Part shown: positions 35,118 to 43,307 of the stretch, one piece after another
Numbering within the stretch: position 1 is the stretch's first letter
Layout of the letters: every line of letters begins with the position of its first letter
Assembly (NCBI RefSeq): GCF_026683955.1
Contig: NZ_CP113343.1
Span: 62,001 to 126,000 of the forward strand
Length of the DNA stretch: 64,000 nucleotides
Reading direction: 5' to 3'
Origin: Arthrobacter sp. MMS18-M83
GTDB lineage: Bacteria > Actinomycetota > Actinomycetes > Actinomycetales > Micrococcaceae
The notes under the pieces: generated by a model
What the model was told of the DNA's origin: nothing
The model's database searches: none
What the model saw: the letters and a program-made list of their open reading frames with translations, nothing else
Translations under genes and position numbers: made by a program

Positions 35118-36574
35118 ATGAGCTCCCCCTCTCCGCCACCAGAACCGGCCCATTGGTGGCCGTGCTGGCATTCTCGGGCATCGTGGCCTCGCTCACGCAA
35201 ACCCTCGTGGTCCCCCTTATCGCGGAACTGCCGAAGATTTTTGACACGACGGCGTCGAACACTTCCTGGGTCATCACCGTGACACTCCTGGCCGGTGTGG
35301 TCAGCACCCCCGTAGCCGGGAAGCTCGGTGACATGTTCGGCAAGCGCCGGATGATCCTCATCTCGCTAATACCGCTGATCCTCGGATCCATCCTTTGCGC
35401 CGTGGCCGTCTCCGTGGTTCCGATGATCATTGGACGCGGCCTGCAGGGCCTCGCCACAGGCCTAGTTCCACTGGGCATCAGCCTGCTCAAAGACCTGCTT
35501 CCTCCGCAGCGACTGCACGGTGCGATTGCCCTGATGAGTTCCTCGATGGGCATCGGGGGTGCGCTGGGCCTGCCCATCGCGGCCGCCGTAGCCCAGTACA
35601 CCAACTGGCGCACCCTGTTCTGGGCCGTGGCAGTCGTGGCCGCATTGGGCATGGTGCTGGTCTGGAAGGTCATCCCGGCCGCCGCGGCACCGGAACGAGC
35701 CGGAAAATTCGACGTTCTTGGGGCACACGGCCTCGGCGCAGCCCTGGTCTGCCTCCTCCTGGCCGTGTCCAAGGGCGCGGACTGGGGCTGGGGCAGCCTC
35801 ACCGTGCTCGGCCTGTTCGCCGGCGCCGTCGTACTCTTCCTCCTCTGGGGAGTGTGGGAGCTACGCACCCGCGACGCCCTGGTCGACCTGCGCGTCACCG
35901 CCAGCCGCCCCGTGCTGCTGACCAATGCTGCGTCCATCCTGGTGGGCTTCGCCCTCTATTCCCAGTCGCTGATCATCCCGCAGATCCTCCAGCTCCCCAC
36001 GCAGACCGGATACGGCCTAGGCCAATCGATGCTGCAGATGGGCCTATGGATGGCCCCCTCCGGCATAGCGATGATGCTCATCTCGCCGGTTGGGGCGCGG
36101 CTCACCGCCGCCCGCGGACCGAAGACCACCCTCATCGTCGGCGCTATCATCATGGGCGCCGGCTATGCCGGCGCGGCCCTGATGATGGGGACCGTCTGGG
36201 GCCTGCTCGTCGCGACGGCAGTCGCCGGCATCGGCGTCGGCTTCGCCTATGGGGCCATGCCGGCCCTGATCATGAGCAGCGTCCCAAGCACGGAGACCGG
36301 CTCCGCAAACAGCTTCAACTCACTGATGCGCTCAATCGGCCTTTCCCTCTCCGCCGCCATCATAGGCGTCGTCCTGGCCCAGATGTCCGCCCCGTTCGGT
36401 GCTCATGCCATCGCCACCCCGGACGGTTTCCGGACAGGCCTGTTCATCGGATGCGGCGTTGCCCTGGGCGCCGCGGCGCTCTGCCTGGCCATCCCCACGG
36501 CAGCAAAGACCACGCCGGACTCCTCAGGGCGCAGCGACAGTCACGCAATGGAACCCGCGGCAACCAGCCACTGA
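35118..36574 (+). CDS. MFS drug-exporter-type transporter, apparent frame break at its start
   Basis: This major facilitator protein (about 485 residues) has roughly 14 hydrophobic segments, like DHA2 drug:H+ antiporters. The conserved loop after helix 2 is KLGDMFGKRRM. The natural start is ATG 35118 with AGGAGA seven bases upstream, but that ATG is out of frame with the transporter by one base: the C-run at 35124-35128 appears one base short. One extra C would give MSSPLSATRTGPLVAVLAF. As written, expression would need an internal TTG/GTG start near 35151 or a far-upstream ATG lacking a ribosome site. It is probably controlled by the divergent MarR. Mutation or base-calling error are both possible. 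Confidence 0.75.
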
Positions 36575-36618
36575 CACCCCGCCGGGGCTGAGATACAACC
36601 GGGCCTTGGAAATACACC

Positions 36619-36652
36619 CTACAAACGCGACTGTAGTGCTAGTCGTTTGTAG
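36619..36652. terminator. Hairpin between converging genes
   Basis: CTACAAA-(CG)-CGACT pairs with AGTCG-TTTGTAG around GTAGTGCT, giving 12 base pairs with a two-base bulge. It covers the stop codon of the leftward membrane-protein gene and lies 45 bases after the MFS stop. There is no T-run, so the terminator role is tentative. Confidence 0.4.
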
Positions 36653-37152
36653 AGTTCCCTGAGGCCCCCGACCGTTCCCATCACTTGGCCGAGCATGAGT
36701 CCGTCCACCACGGCCAGACTGCAGACCCCGACGATGTCCGCCGGGACCCACAATCCCACCAAGCGGCTGCGGAAGATACTGAACGCAATGTACGCCACCA
36801 GGATGACGACGCCAAGAACGTCCAGTTTGCCAACGACGTTCTTGGCGGCGCTGTCCCACTGGAGCCGAAACATGCGGCTCGCCACAAGCCCGACGACGAT
36901 TCCGCCGGCCAAGGAAACGGCAGCGGGGAGGATGGCCGTCCGTGAGGCAATGAAGAGCTCAACGATCACGACAACCAAGAGCACTGAGAAGACAAGCGCA
37001 TAAATCCGAAGCCGCAGCCGGATCTTCCGGTGGACATGCCTGCGCGCCCCCTCCCTGCGCGCCTGGCGGTCCAGCGGTGCGCGGCCGTCGGGGCTCTCCA
37101 CGGCGCCCAGAATAGACCTGAGGGCCACCGCGTTTGAACAGTCCGGATTCAT
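36619..37152 (-). CDS. Membrane protein of unknown function
   Basis: The product is 177 residues. A basic cytoplasmic N-terminus (RQARREGARRHVHRKIRLRLR) leads into about five hydrophobic segments (IYALVFSVLLVVVIVELFIA, ILPAAVSLAGGIVVGLVAS, LDVLGVVILVAYIAFSIF, IVGVCSLAVVDGLMLGQVMG). The topology resembles small CcdC/DUF1453-type proteins, but I do not assign a family. Its stop codon lies in a 12-bp interrupted hairpin that could end transcription from both this gene and the MFS gene converging on it. Confidence 0.65.
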   Translation of the reverse strand: MNPDCSNAVALRSILGAVESPDGRAPLDRQARREGARRHVHRKIRLRLRIYALVFSVLLVVVIVELFIASRTAILPAAVSLAGGIVVGLVASRMFRLQWDSAAKNVVGKLDVLGVVILVAYIAFSIFRSRLVGLWVPADIVGVCSLAVVDGLMLGQVMGTVGGLRELYKRLALQSRL

Positions 37153-37186
37153 AGTCCAGCACTACAGCGCGGAGAGAGCGGACCGG

Positions 37187-37960
37187 TCATGAAACCTGTG
37201 CGGTGATTTCGTGTTCCTTGAATTCCTTGGCTGTTTGGATAAGGCAACTGGCAAGGCGTTTGGCGTCCTCTCGGGTGAACCGCGCACTTGGCAGGGCAAC
37301 GCTGAATGCGGCGTGTTCGCCGTCGATCACTCCCAGTGAGACGGCGACGGCAGCGACGCCGTTTTCGCTTTCCTCGTAGTTCGTACCCACGCCTACCCGG
37401 CGGGTCTTCTCCAGATCCGCGTGAATTCGAGCCAGATCGATTCTCGCGTCGCGTCTACCGGAGTTCGGCGCTGCGATCTTGTATCGGGCGTCGACCTCCT
37501 GCGGAGTCAGTTCGGCGAGCATTGCCTTGCCTGCTGAGGTGACATGGGCTGGAAGTACGACGCCGGTCCTTAGGCCGAAGCGCAAGGCGTGTGTGGTGGC
37601 TTCGATGCCGTCGAGATGGTGGATTTCGGTGCCGACGAGTGTCGCAAGGTGGACCGTCTCGCCGACGCGTTCAGAGAGGCGCTCCAGGTAGGGCCGGGCG
37701 CGGAGGCGGAGCGGCGGAACCGGTTGCATCATTCCGGGCCGCAGGAACTCCGGGCCGGGTGAATAGCGCTTCTGTTTTCCCTGCCGTGCGAAGCCGTCTC
37801 CGACCAGGGTGGCGAGCAGTCGTTGCGCCGTCGACGGGTTGACGTCAAGTTCCTTTGCGGCCTCCGTGACGCTGAGGGAGCCGCTTTCGGCCATCAGCTT
37901 CAGCAGGACCAAGGCCCTATGGACGGCTTCCACCCGAGAAGAGTCTTCATTGCGTATCAC
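37187..37960 (-). CDS. IclR-family regulator
   Basis: The product is 257 residues. The helix-turn-helix is LSVTEAAKELDVNPSTAQRLLATLVGDGFARQ; the effector domain holds GETVHLATLVGTEIHHLDGIE, HVTSAGKAMLAELTPQEV and GVAAVAVSLGVIDG, typical of IclR. The start is a GTG at 37960 that lies inside an operator-like palindrome, suggesting strong autoregulation. It is divergent from an MHS-type symporter, SDR and flavoprotein series and is probably their regulator, sensing a pathway intermediate. Confidence 0.9.
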   Translation of the reverse strand: MIRNEDSSRVEAVHRALVLLKLMAESGSLSVTEAAKELDVNPSTAQRLLATLVGDGFARQGKQKRYSPGPEFLRPGMMQPVPPLRLRARPYLERLSERVGETVHLATLVGTEIHHLDGIEATTHALRFGLRTGVVLPAHVTSAGKAMLAELTPQEVDARYKIAAPNSGRRDARIDLARIHADLEKTRRVGVGTNYEESENGVAAVAVSLGVIDGEHAAFSVALPSARFTREDAKRLASCLIQTAKEFKEHEITAQVS

Positions 37961-37997
37961 GCAATTACTCTAACATCTATTGCGTCACAGACAATAG
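37949..37997. promoter_or_regulatory. Two IclR-operator-like palindromes
   Basis: ATTGCG-N5-CGCAAT (37949-37965) overlaps the regulator's GTG. CTATTG-N9-CAATAG (37977-37997) follows 11 bases later. Both share the ATTG...CAAT core and sit between the regulator and the symporter. Two sites of this kind fit IclR proteins binding as dimers of dimers. Confidence 0.55.
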
Positions 37998-38109
37998 CGG
38001 GGCTACGGTTACATCACTTCCAGGTGCACAAGGCGCAGAACCAAGAGCCCTCGGCCGAGCGCCACGCCTGGCACCTCCAACAATCCGCTCACCCGACAAA
38101 GGAGTCTTG

Positions 38110-39537
38110 ATGAGTCAGCCCACCCCCACCCCCTACGTGAAACATCCGTCGCGGACCCGCATGCCGGCTTCAGCCCAGGCCAAAAGGGCCGTCGTCAGCG
38201 GAACCTTCGGCTCGGCACTCGAATGGTTCGACTTCGCCATCTACGGAGCGATGTCAGCAACCGTCTTTCCCGCCGTGTTCTTCAACAAGCTGGACCCCGG
38301 CATCGGTTTGCTGGCCTCGTTCGCGGCCTTCGGGGTCGGCTTCTTCGCCCGTCCGCTTGGAGGCATCGTCTTCGGTCATCTGGGAGACCGGTTCGGACGC
38401 CGAAAGATCCTGCTGACCACTTTCGTCCTCATGGGTATGGCGTCAATGATCATCGGGCTTTTGCCGCCCTACTCCTCCATCGGATTCATCGCCCCGTTGG
38501 CGCTGGTCCTCATGCGTTTCATTCAGGGCGTTGCGCTGGGCGGTGAGGCCACAGGGGCTCAACTCATGACGATGGAGCATGCTCCAGGAGACCGGCGCTC
38601 GTTCTATGGAGCCCTCATGGCGATGGGCTCGCCCATCAGCCAGGTATTGGCCAATCTCATGCTTGCAGTCCTCTCCGGAGTGCTGAGCGGGGAGGCCTTC
38701 CTCTCTTGGGGCTGGCGTGTGCCGTTCCTGCTGAGTATCGTCCTCGTGGCAGTGGGTATCTATATCCGTCTCAAGGTTGAAGAGACTCCGGTGTTCAAGG
38801 AGGGCGTGAAGGAGCTTGCGACTGAGCAGAGCACCCCGGCGATTGTGATGAAGACGCAGGGCGTGACCATTCTGCGGCTGATCCTGGCTTTCGCCCCGAT
38901 CGTCATCACGTTCTATATCGTTTCCGTCTTCGGCATCAGTTACCTGACCAGCCACGGATTCACCCAAAGCCAGACGTTTACCATCATCATGATCTCCAAT
39001 TTCCTGTCCGTGATCGCGATCTGGTGGGGTGGCCGGCTGTCCGATGTCTACGGTCGTCGCAAGATCCTCATGATCGGCTCGGCCGGCACCCTGCTTGCGG
39101 CCCTCATTTTCTTCCCGGTCGCAAATACCGGCAGCTTCCCACTGACACTTGCCGTGGTCGCCTTCGCCCTCGTCTCGGCGCAGTTCGGCAATGCCGGTCA
39201 GGGAGCGCTCTTCGCCGAAGCCTTCCCGACCCACATGCGCTACACCGGATCCGCACTCGCCCTGACGGGATCAAACCTTATCTTCGCGGCACCTGCTCCC
39301 TTCCTCGCCTCGTGGCTGATGACCATTAGCAACGGCAACACCCTCTCGATCACGATTTTCTGGGTGGTCACCATCGTTGCCGCGCTGATCAACATGCGAC
39401 TGATGGGTGACGGCAGCACGCTCGAAGGAAAGTCGCACCGATTCGGTCGCAATGTACCGGCAGTCGAAACCGATGATCCGGACGTCCAGGCCCCGGCCAA
39501 CGTCGATGACGCCAACACGGCGTTCATCAGGAACTGA
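38110..39537 (+). CDS. MHS-family MFS symporter
   Basis: The product is 475 residues with 12 predicted helices. Metabolite:H+ symporter features are ALEWFDFAIYG in helix 1, HLGDRFGRRKIL after helix 2, the RFIQGVALGGEATGAQL helix 4 block and RLSDVYGRRKILMIG in the second half. Members (ShiA, ProP, KgtP relatives) import organic acids and related solutes. AAAGGAG lies six bases before the ATG at 38110. It is likely the uptake route for the growth substrate or a carboxylated intermediate. Transcribed with the SDR and flavoproteins that follow. Confidence 0.9.
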   Translation: MSQPTPTPYVKHPSRTRMPASAQAKRAVVSGTFGSALEWFDFAIYGAMSATVFPAVFFNKLDPGIGLLASFAAFGVGFFARPLGGIVFGHLGDRFGRRKILLTTFVLMGMASMIIGLLPPYSSIGFIAPLALVLMRFIQGVALGGEATGAQLMTMEHAPGDRRSFYGALMAMGSPISQVLANLMLAVLSGVLSGEAFLSWGWRVPFLLSIVLVAVGIYIRLKVEETPVFKEGVKELATEQSTPAIVMKTQGVTILRLILAFAPIVITFYIVSVFGISYLTSHGFTQSQTFTIIMISNFLSVIAIWWGGRLSDVYGRRKILMIGSAGTLLAALIFFPVANTGSFPLTLAVVAFALVSAQFGNAGQGALFAEAFPTHMRYTGSALALTGSNLIFAAPAPFLASWLMTISNGNTLSITIFWVVTIVAALINMRLMGDGSTLEGKSHRFGRNVPAVETDDPDVQAPANVDDANTAFIRN

Positions 39538-39547
39538 GGTGCGGGCC

Positions 39548-40381
39548 ATGGACCTCACGATCGCCGAATCCACTGACCGGGAAGTCCCGGAACGCAGCAC
39601 CCTCACCCGGACGGCAATTGTTACCGGCGGGGCAGGCGGTATCGGCCGGACGATTAGCCGCCGTCTCGCGGCCGAGGGCTACGCCGTCGTCGTCGCCGAC
39701 ATCAATCAGGACGCTGCCGATCAGGCGGCGGCCGGCCTTCCCGAGATCGACGGCGCGACTCACCGCGGTTTCGCGGGCGACCTGACCAACAGCGCAGTCA
39801 ACCGTGAACTGGCAGCCCTCGCCGCCGAGACGGCGCCCATCGGTGTCCTGGTCAACGCCGTCGGCATTTCCCCGAAACGCAACGGCCGGAAGATCCCGTT
39901 CTTCGAGCTCGGCGATGAGGAATGGAACCAGGTGATGGCGGTCAACGTCACCGCCCCATTCTTTCTCATCCGAGAAGCTTTCCGCTACATGCCTACCGAC
40001 GGCAGCGCAAGCATCGTGAACCTGCTCTCGATTACGGCCAAGCTGGGCACCGGCGGTCCGGCCGATGCCGACTTCGGTCCGTTCCTGCCCAGCACTGCGG
40101 CCTACGGAGCGTCGAAGGCGGCACTGCAAAACCTGACAGCCAGCCTCTCGCACGAGCTGGCCAGCCGGCGCATCCGCGTCAACGGAATCGCCCCGGGCTT
40201 CGTCCAGACTCCGATGATGGGCGACGTGCCCGTGGATGAGAGGCTCATCGGCCAAGTGCCGATGAAGCGCTTCGCGAGGCCCGAAGAGATCGCCGACGCC
40301 GTCGCATTCCTCATCAGCGACCAGGCCAGCTACATCACCGGCATCAGTCTCGACATCAACGGCGGCTGGCTCACCTGCTGA
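39548..40381 (+). CDS. Short-chain dehydrogenase/reductase (SDR)
   Basis: The product is 277 residues. The cofactor motif is TGGAGGIG, the core NAVG, and the catalytic set is Ser in LLSITAK and Tyr-x-x-x-Lys in YGASK. The end RFARPEEIADAVAFLISDQASYITGISLDINGG is typical of classical SDRs. An unusual insertion (GTGGPADADFGPFLP) lies between the Ser and the Tyr, in the substrate region. It begins 10 bases after the symporter stop and probably oxidises a secondary alcohol of the pathway. Confidence 0.9.
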   Translation: MDLTIAESTDREVPERSTLTRTAIVTGGAGGIGRTISRRLAAEGYAVVVADINQDAADQAAAGLPEIDGATHRGFAGDLTNSAVNRELAALAAETAPIGVLVNAVGISPKRNGRKIPFFELGDEEWNQVMAVNVTAPFFLIREAFRYMPTDGSASIVNLLSITAKLGTGGPADADFGPFLPSTAAYGASKAALQNLTASLSHELASRRIRVNGIAPGFVQTPMMGDVPVDERLIGQVPMKRFARPEEIADAVAFLISDQASYITGISLDINGGWLTC

Positions 40382-40452
40382 CACGCCGCCCCAAGCGCGG
40401 TCACCGTTCAACTCTTCCGAAATACATCTGAAAGCGAGCGTGCACTACCACC

Positions 40453-41844
40453 ATGCCCGAACATACATACGATCTGATTGTCGTCGGCTCCGGCATCGCC
40501 GGGCAGACGGCCGCAACCTCAGCTGCCGAGGCGGGACTGAAAGTGGTCATGCTGGAAAAAACAGCAAGCCTCGGCGGGTCTTCGGCGATGAGCGGCGGTT
40601 GGTTCGCGTTCACCGGCACCGAGGAGCAAGAAGCGGAGGGGATCGAGGACTCTACCGAACTATTCCTGCAGGACATGCTCGAGGTCGGCCAGTACCACAA
40701 CGACCGATCCCTGCTACAGGCCTACCTCACTTACCAGCAGGAGACCTACCGGTGGCTTAAGCAACACGGCGTGGAGTTCCGCGAAGTGGAGATCAGCTCC
40801 GGGCAGTCGGCACGTCGCAGCCACAACTCGATGATCAAAGAAGTCCTGGCTTCTCTCCATCGCGACTTAACGGCCGCCGGAGGACAGACCCTTCTGAACC
40901 ACCGGGCAGTGCGGCTAGTACAGGACGATTCGGGGCGCGTCACGGGAGTGATCACGCAGTCAGAACAGTCCCAGGAACAGTTCACCGCCGCCGGCGGTGT
41001 CATCCTGGCCACCGGCGGATTCAGCCGAGGAACAGAGCTACTGAAGACCTTTGCGCCGGAGCAACTGAGCGCCATCCCTTACGGGGGGAAGGGCAATACC
41101 GGGGACGGGCTGCGGATGGCTTGGAAGCTCGGGGCCGGCATGGCGGACATGGCATTCGTCAGCGGGACGTACGGTTCCCACCCGGACACCGGGGAGGAGT
41201 TCCATGAACTGCTGACGGCTTATTACATGGGGGCCGTCGTCGTGAACAAACACGGCCGGCGCTTCGTCGACGAATCGCAGGACTACAAGACACTCGGCCG
41301 GGTGGTCCTCGACCAGCCCGAGGGACTTGGCTTCGAAATCTTCGATGCGAAAGTACGGGCGAAGTCACACCAGGGCATCCCGCTGAAGGACATCGATACC
41401 CTTGAGGACATCGGACACGTGTACAAGGCCGAGACTCTCAAGGAACTGGCGGAAATCGCCGGCATCGACCCCGGAACCCTTGCCGAGACGATCCGCCAAT
41501 ACAACGCCGCAATTGCCGGTGAGCAAGCGGACGAGGTCGGGCGGAGCAGCCTGTGTAACGGGGTCGGTGAACTGCTAACCATCGACCAGGCGCCGTTCTA
41601 CGCCTACCCGGCGAAGTCCCTCATGACCACCACCTACTGCGGCGTGACTATCACCGACCGCGGGCAGGTCCGCGACGTCGACGGCGAAGTCATTGACGGT
41701 CTGTACGCCATCGGAGAAGTCACCGGCGGCTTCCACGGCGCGGCCTACATGACGGGCACGTCCCTGGGCAAGGGCGCCGTCTTCGGCCGCATCGCGGCCG
41801 GGCACGCGGCCGCAAGGCTTGGCGTCGGTGTCGGCGCCGCATGA
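40453..41844 (+). CDS. FAD-dependent dehydrogenase (fumarate-reductase/KstD superfamily)
   Basis: The product is 463 residues. The FAD-binding start is YDLIVVGSGIAGQTAATSAA, with the VMLEKTASLGGSSAMSGG loop; the FAD-distal end reads GLYAIGEVTGGFHGAAYMTGTSLGKGAVFGRIAAGHAA. This superfamily covers fumarate/urocanate reductases and ketosteroid dehydrogenases. No heme-binding or FMN-binding domain is attached. First of three tandem flavoproteins; 17 bases separate its stop from the best start of the second. An alpha,beta-desaturation or enone-reduction role fits the pathway. Confidence 0.88.
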   Translation: MPEHTYDLIVVGSGIAGQTAATSAAEAGLKVVMLEKTASLGGSSAMSGGWFAFTGTEEQEAEGIEDSTELFLQDMLEVGQYHNDRSLLQAYLTYQQETYRWLKQHGVEFREVEISSGQSARRSHNSMIKEVLASLHRDLTAAGGQTLLNHRAVRLVQDDSGRVTGVITQSEQSQEQFTAAGGVILATGGFSRGTELLKTFAPEQLSAIPYGGKGNTGDGLRMAWKLGAGMADMAFVSGTYGSHPDTGEEFHELLTAYYMGAVVVNKHGRRFVDESQDYKTLGRVVLDQPEGLGFEIFDAKVRAKSHQGIPLKDIDTLEDIGHVYKAETLKELAEIAGIDPGTLAETIRQYNAAIAGEQADEVGRSSLCNGVGELLTIDQAPFYAYPAKSLMTTTYCGVTITDRGQVRDVDGEVIDGLYAIGEVTGGFHGAAYMTGTSLGKGAVFGRIAAGHAAARLGVGVGAA

Positions 41845-41861
41845 GAACGAAAGAGAGGAGT

Positions 41862-43307
41862 ATGTCAATGGCACATCACGAAAGCGTCGACGAGACGCGC
41901 AAGGTGGACGTCGTCGTCGTCGGGTCCGGGGTCAGCGGATCATCCGCGGCCATGACCGCGGCCCGGACCGGGGCGAAAGTGGCGATGCTGGAGAAATCGG
42001 AGAGCTTCGGCGGGTCTGCGGCCCTATCGGCAGGAATGTTTTGGACCGCGCCCACCGTCGAGGCCTATCGAGCCCGCATTCCCCTGGGAAACCTGGAGCT
42101 GGGGACGCGCGTGGTCGGAGACTACCGGGATGCGCTCGCCGAGCTGCGTGCCTCGGGCGTGAGAGTGGCCGATGAGCCCAAACAGGACATCATGACCTTC
42201 GGCATCGGCTACTCGACGGATATTCACGCAATCCTTGCTTGGTGTCGGGAGGAAGTGGTTTCGGCCGGAGGCCAGGTCCGCACCAATGCGCCGGTGATCG
42301 AGATGCTTTACGACGGCGGCAGGGTCACCGGAGTGGTTGCCCGTGAGGACGGGGATCGCTTGGTGCGCTACGAAGCTAAAGCGGTCATTCTTGCTACCGG
42401 CGGCTTCCAAGGCGCCCGCGATGAGCTCACACGCCACATCGGTCCCAACGCCGACCGACTAATGCTTCGATCCAATCCCGGCAGCGTCGGCGACGGCCTG
42501 CGGCTGGCTCGCTCTGCCGGAGCCGGGGGCACGACGGCGATGAGCACCTTCTACGGGCACCTCCTTCCCTATCCCGTTGACCGGTTCCAGCCGGAGGACT
42601 ACCTGCCGTACTCGCAGTACTATTCCGGTTCCACCGTCCTGGTCAACCTGATTGGAGAGCGGTTCACGGACGAGACAGAAGGCGACGAACTGCTCAACCA
42701 GGCCGTCACCTTCCAACCACAAGCCCGCGGCGTGCTGATTTTCGACGAACACGTGCGCAGCACCAAGGCGACCGAAGAACCTTTCCCAGGCCTCGGAGCC
42801 ACCGACCGGTTCGCCACAGCCGTCGACGCCGGTGGCACCTACGCGGTGGCCGACACCCTTTCCGAACTGCTGGACCAAGTCGCGGCCTGGGGAATCGACC
42901 GCACAGCCCTGGGCCTTACGCTGCACGCCTACGCCGATGCGGTGGCCTCCGGCGGCGGAATCGCCCGCGGCATCAAAGTCTCCGCCACGGCCCGCGCCCC
43001 GCAACAAGGACCGTTCTATGCCCTGATGGTCCAGCCATCCATCACCTTCACTTTCGGGGGAGTTCGCACCAACACCGACGGCGAGGCCCTTGACTACGAC
43101 GGCCGGCCGATCCCCGGCCTCTACGCAGCCGGAGCCGACATCGGAGGGCTGTCCAACTACGGCTACGCCGGAGGCCTTGCACCGGGATACATCACCGGAC
43201 GCTGGGCAGGGCGAACCGCATCCCAACAGGCTGCCGCCGTTCAGCTGAGGCGCTGTCCGGCACTGATCAACGCAGCACAATCAACGACACACGGAGAGAC
43301 AGCATGA
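41862..43307 (+). CDS. FAD-dependent dehydrogenase, second of three
   Basis: The product is 481 residues. FAD motif VVVVGSGVSGSSAAMTAA, loop AMLEKSESFGGSAALSAGM, and C-terminal GLYAAGADIGGLSNYGYAGGLAPGYITGRWAGRTA. The ATG at 41862 is preferred because GAGAGGAG precedes it; an ATG at 41841 overlapping the previous stop is an alternative. It differs from its neighbours in the central cap domain, so the three are not recent duplicates and probably act on different intermediates. The stop overlaps the third gene (ATGA at 43304). Confidence 0.88.
   Translation: MSMAHHESVDETRKVDVVVVGSGVSGSSAAMTAARTGAKVAMLEKSESFGGSAALSAGMFWTAPTVEAYRARIPLGNLELGTRVVGDYRDALAELRASGVRVADEPKQDIMTFGIGYSTDIHAILAWCREEVVSAGGQVRTNAPVIEMLYDGGRVTGVVAREDGDRLVRYEAKAVILATGGFQGARDELTRHIGPNADRLMLRSNPGSVGDGLRLARSAGAGGTTAMSTFYGHLLPYPVDRFQPEDYLPYSQYYSGSTVLVNLIGERFTDETEGDELLNQAVTFQPQARGVLIFDEHVRSTKATEEPFPGLGATDRFATAVDAGGTYAVADTLSELLDQVAAWGIDRTALGLTLHAYADAVASGGGIARGIKVSATARAPQQGPFYALMVQPSITFTFGGVRTNTDGEALDYDGRPIPGLYAAGADIGGLSNYGYAGGLAPGYITGRWAGRTASQQAAAVQLRRCPALINAAQSTTHGETA

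Noticed and set aside
35395..36591. 398-codon frame within the MFS gene
   Set aside because: Shifted-frame shadow with extreme Arg/Pro/Gly content; the MFS frame carries hydrophobic helices throughout.
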